DNA of 64,000 nt from Kryptolebias marmoratus (taxonomy: Eukaryota > Chordata > Actinopteri > Cyprinodontiformes > Rivulidae): positions 13,904,868 through 13,968,867 of the forward strand of contig NC_051434.1 in assembly GCF_001649575.2 (NCBI RefSeq), given 5' to 3'. Of this stretch, positions 23,891 through 37,301 are shown in pieces (the first letter of the stretch is position 1; every line of letters begins with the position of its first letter). The notes under the pieces were generated by a model, which was not told the DNA's origin, ran no database searches, and worked only from the letters and a program-made list of their open reading frames with translations. The position numbers were made by a program, and so were the translations under genes.

Positions 23891-26188
23891 ACAGGCAAAT
23901 TAAAACACCAGAATATGAATCAACAACTCTGCCTAAATCAGTAAACCAAGCTCCACTTTGAAGAAACCAGCATCTATTGTCTGCAAAGCTGCAGAAACCT
24001 GTTTGAGAAGTAAAATCAGCTGAAAGTAATTGCATTAGAAGAGATATTATATATGGAAACAATTACCTCTTGATCCTAATCCAGTAAACCCCTCCCATTA
24101 CAATCAGAAAAACATAATCTTTAAAGCACACCGCCGAGGCAAGTGTACAACTTCCCAAAGAACAATAACAGAGTGAGTCACAAGCCCACAACACAACCCC
24201 TGCCACCAACAACTCGCCACAGTCTGCTCCAACTGCGACTGCCGCTCAGACGACAGCGGCTTCATAAAATGTCAAACTGTAGCTTTAAAAAAAGGATGCA
24301 AAATAAAACAAAACCACACTTGTTTTTCTCCCCCCTCTTGTTTCATTGTAATGATGGAAATAAGGGCATCATTCTGAGATTAGTGCTCCTATTTCTCCTC
24401 GACTGGCATTTTGCTTTTTATGAGAGTGTGCTGAAGAGTTTTGGAGGAACTGAACAACAACTCGATGAGGAGAATAGCATTGTCTTCAGCTGTCACTTAG
24501 AGCTGCATGATCAAAATTTCCTGAAATATGAAACCAGACTGCTCATATCAAGGAGGCAAGATGAGTTAATTTAAAATAACGCTTTGTCACGCCAGCAGCT
24601 TGCTTTCTGATTGAGTCCAGAATAGTTTGGTGTAAAGGGGAGTTTCTGTAACGCCAAAGTGCCAGACATGACTACAAAACAAGCCCAATTCATTACCCTT
24701 CTACTACCATGCTTGAAAGCTGATATGAACTGTTGGGTTTAGGCCAAATGGAGCACAGCGCATTGTTTCCAAATATCTCCACTTTGGTTTGATCAGACAA
24801 AACATCATTGATGTCTTCCACGTTGTGTTGCAAATCTAACATCTTTTTACCTCATTCCACTGTCATAAACTAACACTTACTATGATGAGTCTGAGATCTA
24901 ACTCATGTTCTTTTTTTTATCCTTACACAGTCTGACCCCAGGGTGAAATCACTTCAATTTTCACATTTAACTGCCTTGACTGTCTCACTGTGAAATGGAC
25001 TAAATAGTTTAGAAATGCAATTATATCACTTCTTAGTTTATTGGGCTGCTGGTGTTGCTTTTTAGGAATTGTATGAAACTGTTTGTAGGATTTATATCCC
25101 TGTATAGTCAAAATTTTGCATTTAAGTTTAAGTTATGTCTGGGCTTAGAAATAAATTCTAAACTGAGAGATAAGCTGTTTCTGAGAATTTGGACTTTTGA
25201 TAACTCCTGTCCCGACTGTACAAGAAAACATGTCACCTTATGAAAAATAAATAAATAAATAGATCTTTACCTGCTTTGACAAGACATAATTAATGAATTT
25301 TACTAAAAAAAAAAAGTGTTTATTTTTCCAATGCTACACAACAATATGAAATATAAATCACATACTTTTTCAGAGCTGGGAAAAAAAAAACAATCCTAAC
25401 TCACACTTTACACAGATATAACAGCCGCAAGAAATATATGAAAATATATGAAACTGGACCGGAGAAGGTGCTAGACAATGACAAGGTTTTGTAGTTTACA
25501 GCATAAACAGTATTGGTCACAAAAATAACACTCAGGTGGCTCAATAAGCAGATGTAGACAACAGAGTAAAGAGGTAAGTTCAAACAGACTTTGTAACAGT
25601 ATCAAAATGGTTCTGCAACACTGCACTACAATTTCCACTGTAGAAAAATAGCCAGATACTTATCTCACAGCATAACTGGTCCATCCAGCATAATAAATGT
25701 AGTATCAGAGAACCCAAACTAATGTAAATTTAGTGTTCTCGCACAGTAAAATAACTAAACAAATTAGATAACGTTTCCTAACAAAAATAAAAGTAAGCGA
25801 CAGAATGTCATTATCTTTCTGCAAAAACAGACAAAATAAAAATCTGTGTGTAAACTTTGAGCCTCAACTGTGGGCAGCTTTGGTAACCTTACTGGCAGTG
25901 CTGTGAATATGGGCATTAGAAGAAAAATAACATATTCCAAACACTCTCCATTTTCAAAGCTGTTTTTTTTCTGTCCTTATAATGGCAGGGACAGATCTAG
26001 GTAATCTAGGTAACAGGCATTTAGCACAGTTCTGACAAAAACAAGCTAAATCTCTAACATTTATATATTATTTAGTCTTTAATCACCTTAAAAATATAAT
26101 ATATTCATTGCATAGTTATATGTAAACCTGCAGCCCTTAGTCATACCTCTCTGTTTGGCTTTTCAATACAAACTGGAATAAGAATGGC

Positions 26189-26194
26189 TTTATT
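26189..26194 (-). terminator. hibadh: hibadh polyadenylation signal (AATAAA on minus strand)
   Basis: TTTATT on the plus strand, 230 bp beyond the hibadh stop codon; a plausible 3' end for the transcript. Confidence 0.4.
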
Positions 26195-26423
26195 TTCTTT
26201 CAAGATAAAAGCACCACATAGAGAAAGAAAATTATATATTCACCTAAAGCATCAAGGGTACATGTGTCAAAACACAGTATGATAATTGGACTGCAGATCT
26301 GTGCCTCCGAGCAAGGCCTTAGTCTCTCCTGAGCATATTGGGATAAGAGACACTGGGGTGTGTGGTTCTGTGTGTGTAATAGTCTATCATAGCAGTACTG
26401 TCAGCCATCCTCCCCGCCTCCTC

Positions 26424-26582
26424 TCACTGTCCTTCCTCCTCGCGCAGAAACTGGAAGACGGATGAGAAATCCTTGTTAGCGTAGCCGCGGGAGCACATGA
26501 CTCGGTAGATCTGGTGGGCAAGGGATCCCAGAGGGATGGGGGTCTTTGTGTTGGTGGCAGTGTTTTGGGCCAAACCAAGATC
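26424..26582 (-). CDS. hibadh: hibadh coding exon 8
   Basis: The acceptor is GGAAAG at 26583. Encodes residues 277-328 (begins [10 protein letters not shown], ends FLREEEGQ). The stop TGA is at 26426-26424. Confidence 0.96.
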   Translation of the reverse strand, partial: DLGLAQNTATNTKTPIPLGSLAHQIYRVMCSRGYANKDFSSVFQFLREEEGQ

Positions 26583-29093
26583 CTTTCCACAGTGACATGA
26601 AGAGAGAGTGAGAGAACACATCCATGTTATCATTTTTACTGGAGTTTTCTTTATTTTAGTACAGGAGTAGAAACATGTAGTGTTTTGTTCTTTTAATAAA
26701 AAAAACAGACTAATGCAAAGGTTTTGGAAAAGGGCTAACATTCATTGGTTTTCCAAGGATTTCCCTCATTTTGTTAGCCTTTAAGTGAAATATAATTACA
26801 AGTGTTGCTGTTAGGTAGACAAAACAAGACACCTTAGTCAAACTGGGTGTTTATGAGTTTTATGCACCCCCTAGATGTATTTTATGGACTTGGAAAGGGA
26901 ATTTGACAGCATCCCACTGGGTGACCTGTTGAGTGTGGAGGACCAGACCTACAAGTTAGAAATCATTCAGCTTCCATCCTGGCTAGAACTTTCTCCACAA
27001 CAGACCATTTAGCAATCAAAGTTTAGCTTTTACCAAAGCTGCGCCAATTCTTATGCTGCTTATCATCCAATCCCGGTCTTTCCTTTTTACTTTTGCCTCT
27101 AGCACGTCTACTTGTAATTTACTTGCAATGTTATGACTTATTTATTGTTCTGTGAAGAACTTTGGACCTGTGGTTGTTTAAAGTTGTGTATGAATAAAGC
27201 TGCTATGGTATCATAAAGCAAAAAGAAAACAAAACAATATATCAACAAACAACATAAAAATAAAATGAAAAGCTATGACACAAAATCATAAAGCATGAAA
27301 ACAAAACTTGAGACAAGGAAAGGCATTACCTTAGCCATTAACGTTGTCCCAAAGCCACCCTGGTAGTTGTTGGCAGAAGGGACACCCTCCATTACACCTG
27401 GGACTGGGTTATACGTGTCGCTGGACCAGCATCGACCTGACGACATGTTGAGGATCTTTGCAAGCAGCTTGGGGTCCAAACCCAATCTGAAGAAAGGAGA
27501 ACGGGAAAGACAAGAACATGGGAGCTTTGATTGTTTTATACATGAACTGCTTTACCTGGTTGAAACCACTACAACCACACTGATTGATAAGAGGAAAATT
27601 TGACAATATAAAGGTGGCGAGCAAAGACTCAGAACACAGAAAGTGCTACTTCTTCTATGAACAGTAAAGCAAACCTTTGACCTTCCAGAAACTTGGTATA
27701 ATTTGGTGAGATTAAAAAAGCAGTTTGCAGAAACGAAAAATTGAAACTGACTATTGATGAATTAGGATAGACAGGGTTGTTACAAACAGCAGCACTGATT
27801 ATGGTGTTTGTTTTCAAGTCTGCAAAGAAGAAATGCAACGAAAGATTGGGTTAGCAGCGCCTGGTGATTCTAGTGACCCCTTCTGAACTTTAAGCCTGGC
27901 TGTGATCATTCCTCAGTGTTAATGGCTGAAGCATGCTGGTGTAGATTCTCAGTCATCCAGGCCATGGTAAATTCAAAAAAAGTTAAAAAACAAAAACAAC
28001 TGGACTTCTATTCTAATAATGGCTGAAGCCTTTGTAATGCTGGCTAATGCAGTATTGATGTTCAGCACCAGAACTATCCTTCATCGTCCTCTCTTCTAAG
28101 AAAGTGGAGGAGGAGAAGTGGCTAAACAGCACAGGGGAGCCATAAACCCTACTGTCACATTTTGAGGTGCACTTTTTGCTCCGTTCCGTTTTGCATCAAT
28201 CTACTTTTCTTACGCGAGAGAGCAAATCTCAATGCCATATAGAAAAAAAATCTAAATCAGACAAAAGCAAAGAGTGAAATTAAGTGCCAACCATTACAGC
28301 AGGGAGGGTGTAACTGTAGCGCCTGTGTTGGGCATTCAAATGTGCTTGTGCAGTGCAGCTTTTGTAAATTAATGATTTAAAAGGCCACTGTAAAGCCGAC
28401 CACATCAAGTCCTAGCTGTTTTAGTTTATTGTTACTTACAGGCCTGTAACTCTATTCTGCTCTCAATATGACAATTAAACTATCATAGGTCCTTAAAACC
28501 AGCAGCACCCTCCTTCTCTTTTTCCACCTGGCTTTCATTCCGCCATTACTACCACAGTTTTATTAGCTGTCTACTAACTAATTAAGAATAGGGATTGCAT
28601 TTATTTTCTTTGTGTCTTTCCCTCCTTCCTTCAATGCTTATGCGTCCTCTCAGACTCCCTAATTGTTTAACCAGCAGTTTTGGAAATGTGGCATCAGTGG
28701 CAAGTTTGTAAAAAAGCAATCACACTTGGCTTTTTTAGTTTACGCCTGTACGCATGTCTCACCATCCTGTTTCTCCTCTGCTCTTCCTCCCCCTCCTTCA
28801 CCATCTATCCTGACACCTCCCTGTCTGAGGGCTCTTGGGGACATATGTTTGACATCGCAAATACCCCCCCACCCCGTCAAACTCTCTCCACACACACACA
28901 CAGACACACAAACACTAGCAGGCGGCCCCTCCCTGCGTTCTGGGTCAGCAGCTGAAAAGGTTACTGGCTGAGCTACAATAAAGCGCGTCCGAGCGCACAG
29001 ATCGTTTGTTATAGCGACCAGAGACGCTGACGGGGAGCTGTTGTCCTCTGTTAACGATAAATCAATGAAGTTCTCCTCATGATCCTTTCACAG

Positions 29094-29127
<34 letters not shown>

Positions 29128-30034
29128 ACACCCACTCAGCTGTGGTTATTAGCTGACGCAGTGGTGTTGTTCTTCGCCTGCGGTAATTTGCGTGGAGAAG
29201 AGGACATGTCATGCTTTAACAAGACTGACATGGATAAACAGACATGAACAGTGAAACAAACACGTCGGTGCAGATTAAAAGGAGAGAGATGGAGCTACAG
29301 ATGGAAACAAGAGAGGAGGATGTTTGTGTGTTTATGTGCTCGGAGCGCTAGCAGGTGGAGTTAATTTGCTGCGCAGATATTAAACGTCTGTTTCATCATG
29401 ATTAGCTTTTCGTCCTCGTTGAATGCCAGATGAGAGGAAAACCAACCCGTTCCACATTTATTATTTCCTCAAAGAGCTAACGAGCACATATATACAGACG
29501 AGCGTTTACTATCCCACTTATAGAGACAATAAGCATGTTTATCGCCAACGTTTAATCTTTATCGCTACATATGCTCACACCTCATTGAAGCTCCTGAAAG
29601 AGAAGATGTTTGATCTGTTCCTATGAGTCAGGCAGCATGACGATTTGACATTGTTCCTCCTAAATAGAACACAGAAGCAAATATGTGCCTATCTCTGTTT
29701 GCATCAGTGATAACATGAGAACATGGTTGGGAAAGGTAAGCTGGAAAAGCTATCTTCTCTTCCAGTCATCTCTTTTATCTTCGTCCTCTTTTTTATTGCC
29801 ATGTGCATCATCTAAAACACTGCTATTCCTCAAAGTTATTTTCTGCAGCTTCTCATCTTATATTTAGCAGATGACTGATTGACTGGCTAAATAAGAAATT
29901 ACAGCAAGCACAAAACAGACAAGAGAGCAAATAACTAAAAATAAGTACAACAAATATGAACAGAAGAAAAAGCCAAAGCAAGAAAAAAAAAGAAAGCAAA
30001 AAAATATGGTTTGCATGGAGATTTGGGGGAGTGA

Positions 30035-30065
<31 letters not shown>

Positions 30066-33000
30066 AGTGCAGGAGTGTGTTTGTAATTGTCATGCGTGGC
30101 CATTCCTTGCACTAAGAGAGCGTCACGCTCTGCTGGAGACGGCCAGCGCTTCCATCTGAGATCAACAAATTAGCTCCATGAACAGAAATGTGTGAGTGCG
30201 GGTGTGCCTGCTTGTGTGTCTGCCAGCATGTGCAGGTAAGGACACACACACACACACAAACGCATTCATACATACATACACTTAAAGAAAGGGCAGCTCT
30301 ATCAGGCCCAGGTCCACCATGATAAAATGTTGTTGCCAATTTTCTCTAAATTGGTTGTGAATGTTTGGTCTCTTTTGTGTTGGGCTGTATCTGTGTGTGT
30401 GTGTGTGTGTACATTTGCGCCTTCCTCTATGCATAAGGAGCTGGGCCGCAATGCAGCATGGGAGATTTACGGATGCGAGTTCTCTCTAAATGATGACAGA
30501 CTTTGTCAAGCCCTCTAATAAAGCCCCAGAGATGCTTAAGAAGGAAGAGGGGAAAAACGTAGAAACACTGAGACACACACACGTGCGCGCGCACACACAA
30601 CGCATGCATGCTTGTGCCATCAAGACTGCATAAGGGTCAGTCTAGTCAAAAAAAAAAAAAAAATCAAGATAATTCACATTCAAAGTGATGGAATGCAGTA
30701 GGAAGTATTTTTTTCCACAGGAATACATTGGAACGAAAGCACTGTAAGACTTTGTTCTGATAGAAAACCGCTATTTTCAATGTATCTGATTGTAAATCAG
30801 CATCTCCGCCTGCGTGTGTGTGTATGTGTGTGCATGCTTCAAAGACTGTGGCAATGTGTAAATCTGTGTTGTTCACTTAATGCCTCCATATTTCAGAGGC
30901 CTAGTGAGGGGATTTATGTCTGACTGCTCATGCCAATTTTCTTCCTCTGTCTCAGCACAGATAAATCAGGCGCGCTAACACAGCTGCACTGTGCAAAGAG
31001 CAATTCATTCACACTCACACATGCGCAACACTGGAAGCACATACAATTTGACATTGTAAAACCCATAAAAACACATAATGGTGCAACAGTGACGAGAAGA
31101 AAAATAAAATCTATTATTGACAAGGGAAATGCATAAATGGAGTGGAATATAAATTCACACCTCATCCGTTTGAAGAATAACCAATATATACACTTGCTGT
31201 GTGCAATTTGCATCTAGACCCTAACTACTTAATGGAAAATATTACATAAAAAATACAGTTGGAAAAAAAAATGCATTTGTATCATTTTATTGATTTTATT
31301 GGTTTAATTCTGAGAACTTCATTTCGCATCATCCTTAACCGCCTTGTCAAAAAAATGCTGTAGGCATGAGGCGCGACGACTAATGGGATTTTGAGGTGGT
31401 GTTCTGTGGCGGGATACCAGTGAACGCTCAATCAGCAGATGTAAAAAGAGACCGAGGCTCCTCCTCCTCCTCCTCATCCATCTTACTCTAACAGAGGCAC
31501 CTCTGACTCGAGGAAGGCTTGACCCCTTTGCACATCCATAAACTATACACTCACACACAGAAACACATTTCAAAACCTGTGCCAAAGTACGCTGCAGTTT
31601 ACGGTTACATCCCTGGTAAAGTCACTGCTTTTTATAGTGACAGCTATATCTAAGGGAAACCTTGTGGCAGAACTAATGCTAAATGGCAGTGGCCTCAATA
31701 CACGTTTCATTCAACTTGGTAGTTTGGGTACTTTCCATGAAGACTAAATGTGTCAAAAGTTCCCACTTTCTTAAAAAAGCCTAAATTATATATTCAGATT
31801 ATAAAACTTATTTATGTAAACTAAGTTTTAGGTGCAGCTTGGTTTTGCCTTTAGCATAGCGGGTAACTAGCACGTTAATAAAGCATTTGCTTTGAGTACC
31901 TGATGCCAAGGTTCATGGTTTCTGCAGTCCCGATCATCCCAATGGCCAGCAGCATATTGTTACAGAGCTTTACTGCCTGGAAGGTTTAAACAAAAAGAGA
32001 AAGACAGCACTTTAAATTCCATAAAATAAAGCTTGATAAACAACATTTAATAAAAAACTGACAATAATGTTGTTTATGATGTTTTAGGTGCTAACTCTAA
32101 AAGAAACTAGTGAGTAAAATGATGGAAGGTCACTGGAAGGATAGCTGAGCGGCACATTTCTAAATATTTAACGTTATTTTAGGTATTGCAATAAAGCTCC
32201 AAAATGTTGAAATATTAATTCTATAAATTATAGACCAGATGACAACTAATAGAGATACTAGTTATGACTCAGTCATAGACCTGTATGTGTGAATGATGTA
32301 AATATTACCCGTTTTGTATGGATTCACATGACGCATGAACGATCCAGTGCATAGTTAAAGCAGCAGCTGTAGTCAAGAAACATTGCTTTTAACATTTTTG
32401 CACTGATAACTTCTGATTTATTTCTTTATTAGATTAAGAGTCTGCAAGCAGGTTTGTTAAAAGTACGCAGTAGCATTTGTGTATGACAAATAACTTTGTA
32501 CTATCACTCTTCCTCCTGCTGTGTAACAGCATTATTTTCCCTCTCTGTCTTCTCTAGGCACAACTACTGTTTGAGAAGAGAACTGCAGTGAATGTATCGT
32601 TGTACCAAGTATTGAAAAAATCTCTGAAAAAGTGTTTAGCACCACAGGTGACAGTTACAGTACAGCGCAGTTCGTTTCACCCCGGTCATGTAGATCAGCT
32701 AATATTCCTGAAGGTTTGATTTCCAAGCAAAACTATCTACAGCAGTGATTATCGTGTGTATCATGTTTGTGAGTTAGTTTGTCTGAGTTTTCATGAAACC
32801 GTTTTTTACCTGTCCAGTGCCAACTTGTCCACAGTAAATAACATTGGCTCCCATGCAGCTGAGCAGTTCCTGTGCAGCATTGTACTCCTCCTCCAGTCCA
32901 CCAACCATGAAGGTCAGTTTGCCCATGTTGGCGGCTCCAACGCCTAAACGTAAACAATAATGTAGAGTAAAGTTAACTGGGAATGTACACAACTGGCTTA

Positions 33001-36000
33001 AAGATTTACAACCCCAATTCCAAAAAGGGCACTTTACAGAGCAAAAAATGTAAATAAAAACAGAATGCAATGATTTGTAAATCTTATAAACCCATATTTT
33101 ATTCACAGTGGAACATATCAAACGTTAGTTTAAAAAACTGTACCATTTTCTGGAAAGAATAAGGTATTTTTAAAGTCTATGGGAGCAACACATCTTAAAA
33201 AGATGGGACAAAGGCACCAATAAGTCATAAAAGTAAGTGGTATGAAAAAGAAACAGATAAAGGAGCATTTTGAAATGAATTGGTCTAATTGGCTACAAGT
33301 CAGAAAGAGACTGGGTGTAAAAAGAACATTTTAGAGAGGCTGAATTTTTCAGAAGTAAAGATGGGCAGAGGTTCAATAGTCTGCAAAAAAACTGCATAGA
33401 AAAAGTAGACAAAAAAACAAACTGTTCTGTAGTCAATGAGTCAAAATTTGAAATTCATTTTAGAAACCATACATGCCACATCCTTCGTACTAAAAAAAGG
33501 AGAGGGAAAATCAGGCCTGTTATCAGTACACAGATCAAAAGTCTGCCTCTCTGAAGGTATGGGGGTGCATTAGTGCATATAGCAGCATACATCTGGAAAA
33601 GTATATACAGGTTTTAGAACAACATAAACTCTCATCCACAGGCTTTGTAGAAGAAAAGACAAAGTGCTGAACTATCCTGTCTGCAGTCCAGACCTCTGAC
33701 CAATAGGAAACATTTGGAGAATTATAAAATGAAAAATTCAGCAAAAATCTATTGAACAGATAGAACCTCTATCATACAAAATCAAGACAACATCCCCCTC
33801 AAAAAAACTACAATAACTGATCTATTGAGTTCCTAGACATTTACAGACTGATGTTAAAAGGGGATGATTCACAGTGGTAAACATGGCCTTTTAGACGTGT
33901 TGGTGATGTAAAAATTTAAAATTACCTTATCGTTTCAAAAAAAGTACAATTTCTTGTTTAATATGCTAATGTTTTTATTATGTTCCAATGTGAATAAAAT
34001 ATGAGTTTATGAGATTTGTAAATCATTGCAATGTTTTTTTTTTAATTTTTTACATTTTACACAAAATCCCAACTTTTCAGAAAAGACAAGAATGCAAACC
34101 TGCAAATAAATAAATAAATCAAAATGAGGAAAACTTGATTGTTTTGATTCAACACAGTCTACTGATTATTTTTCCCTAAGTCAGCTGTGTCCTGTTCTCC
34201 ATGTGTATGTGACAATTGCAGTGAGACAGACGTGTTAAGTCGCGGCGCAGCAGAGGGACAGAGCTATCTTTAAAAGCCGATTGTTGCCATCATCCACTGC
34301 ACAACCCTCGTGGGAACCCTTGCCTTTTGTCTTGTCACCCCTACTCTTTCACATACACACAAACAGCTGGGCCCGAGGCCAGCCCCCCCCCTCATGGGGG
34401 TATCAGTGACAGGCGTGAGGGGTAATTAACTTTACACTTTATCATGTTCAATTAGGCGCCCCTCCCCGTGCCTGATGGCTTAAGGAGCATGCCATGTTGT
34501 AGGAGGTAACCCACCCCACCATCCTCTCCATGGGGTCCTTAATTCAGAAATACCCCCTTTTCATAGGAGATTAGACACAGCCAGTCTGAGCCTCTAATGC
34601 AATGAAACTGTTACCTAAATGCTTCCGTTATTGAATCTGACCCTGTGACTTCAGTGTTAACTAGATAGGTTTAGTGTCTGTATCTATCATAATATAAGTT
34701 TTGATTACTGCTGTACTGAGGCACAAGTTTTAAACCACATCCAGTTTCTTTATACTTTGCTTCCAAGGAGGCAGTCTTTCTTCTAATCTTTTAAAATGAT
34801 TAAAATGCTCTTGATTAGTTCTTGAAGCTTTTTGAAGATGCTTTAAAGCTGTTTTTTGGACTTCGGTTGCTCTTTTCACTAATTTGGCCAGTCCTTATAT
34901 CTTACCATGACAGCATATTCTGGAGCATGTGCCTAACAAGATAAGAAAAGTGGAAAAGTTGAGGACAAAAAAAGTAAGGGTTAGCTTTAAAAAACCCAAA
35001 ACTAAACCAAAAAAGAAGAAGAAAAAAAAGAAAAATCAGCTAAAACCTGACTCAGGGCCTGAAAGACGTATCATTCTTCCGTTGATCTTTGGGAATTTTA
35101 TTTTTCACACTAAAATACTCTTTTTGGTCAATCAAAATGTGTTAGTTTTGACTTTTTTATAGATTTAATAAGGTAAATCGGAACAAATTTTGTCTTTGAA
35201 CAGGTTAGTGGTAAAAAAGAGCTTTGAGATCCTCTTTAAACATCGGTCCTTTGCTAAATTTTCTTTAACATGTGGACACGACACTGGCTCATCTTTCTGG
35301 TTTGAGAGCCTTTCTATGCCTGAGTGATTTGTAGGTCAGAGTTAACAAACAAAAACCATACCTGAACTGAAAATGGGTGAAAAAGCAGCCAAAGTCCAAG
35401 AAACACCTTGTTAAAACCCTTCAGAAAGCCTGAAGAACTATTGATCAATACCAGTTTAAAGGATTACAAGAAAGTCTGGCTTCTTGGAAGCAAAATAAGA
35501 ATAAAAAATGAGCAATGACTCAAGTCTGCACAGTGCTGTATTACACCATTTATACATTTTGAATCTCTAATTACATCAAGCAAAAGGAACTAAAAAAAAT
35601 AAATAAGATTTTGGCTAATTCAGGTGTCTTTATACCCAACTCATTTTTTTTTTAAACACTGATTATGGTCATTCTTTCTTTTTAAATAGGTAAACTGTAA
35701 ATCACATATGAAGATACTACAGCAGAAAAAAATACTGCAATCAAGTACTTTTGTAGCACAAAGTTTGTAAAGGCAGTAAAGTGAACATGTACACAAACAA
35801 AAGAGGCATTTTTAATAAACGAAAAACTCTTATCGCATTGTCATCAAGTTCTTTTTAAATGGTTTTAGAGTTGAACTTTTAAAAGTTAATTTTTAACTCA
35901 CTTTTTGCTAGTTAGCTTCATAATGAGAACAGAACTCAGCAAAAGAGTGCAGAGAGAAGATGGAGTTCAAATCCCTCTTTAGGGTGCCATCAAGCTGTAA

Positions 36001-37266
36001 TGAAAGGCCTCTAGTGAAAACCTAATAATGTCTCTGTTAATAATTAAAAGCAGTTTAGAAAAGGGACAAAACAGCTGAAATCACATTATCAGACTTCACT
36101 GTGGAGAAAAGGAAGAACATGTTGCATTTTCCCCTGCCCTTATACAAATACGGCATATCCACCCCTCCCCCCTACGCCACTTCTTTAATTGGCTGTGCTG
36201 TTGTCAAGTATCTGATGATGCCACTGTATGTATCTGTGTATGTTTGTCAGTGATGAGCTGTCAGCGGGTCATTAAGGCCACATAATGAAGTCCGAAGCAG
36301 CAGCTGCCTTTGGACCAAAGCTAATATGCACTCAGCATAAGGTCACCACAGACACCGAATCATACACACATATGGTCATCAGACATGGTGGATTTTTCTT
36401 TATGTCATATTTCACATTTGAAAAAAGAAAAAAAAAAAACTAATTCAATTTATTGCTATCGTACTTAATTTTAACTAATTTTAGCAACTGTCTTGCTTCA
36501 GCAAAAACTAATAAATAAATAACCACACAAATGCAATTACAGTTCAGATGATAGTGCAGTTCTATAATGTTTCGGTTTCATATTCCAGCCCCAACCCCAC
36601 AGAGTGAGCCTCACAAATGCGAACGCATCAACACAAACACAGAGCTGTGTGACAACTGTGCAGGTTCATTAGTGCAGATCACTGTTTGCAGACGACTAAA
36701 GAGGAGATTATTGATAAAACACTCGACGCTCTGATCAATAGATCTCACCGAGGAGAGAAAGGAGGAGAGTGAGAGCGCTAAGAGGGGAAGCGATCGTTCT
36801 CTTTCTACCTCCCAGCGTCCCACACTTAAATTAACTAATCACCCATAATAAGCTCTTATGATCTGCAGTGGATTTCTATAAGGAGTGACACCAGGATGAT
36901 GGAGGATCCTTGCAGGAGGAAGAATAAGACATCATTAGCATAGCAGGATGTGTGTGTAGGCATCTTGAGGGTATCAGTGATTCTGCTCATTGTGCACAGA
37001 CTGCTGTGTATTTGTGACGTGTGATTTTTTTAGGTGTTGTCTATTCGGTGCGTGCACTTTCACTGTACATGCATGGTGGGGTGGGGTGGGGGTTCCCATT
37101 CTCAGGCCGGTCCTGTCAGAGACGGATTAAAGAGGAATCTTAATGAGGCTTCCTGAGTGCCGGGTCTGCCGGCTCATCCATCCCAGCAGGAGTGACAGTC
37201 CTGGATCGTTAGTGCTGCGCAACTGCACAACGCCCCCTAGGGGGGAGGAGACAGAGAGAGAGAGAG

Positions 37267-37301
<35 letters not shown>

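Larger units (their letters stand above)
20946..26188. other. gene-free intergenic DNA between evx1 and hibadh
   Basis: No gene supported. Compositionally complex blocks at 21090-21370, 21960-22150 and 23640-23890 are listed as candidates. The rest is AT-rich with A/T runs. Confidence 0.55.

Noticed and set aside
34929..35162. Lys-rich 77-aa frame
   Set aside because: Lies within the non-coding transposon copy 2; an A-rich artefact.
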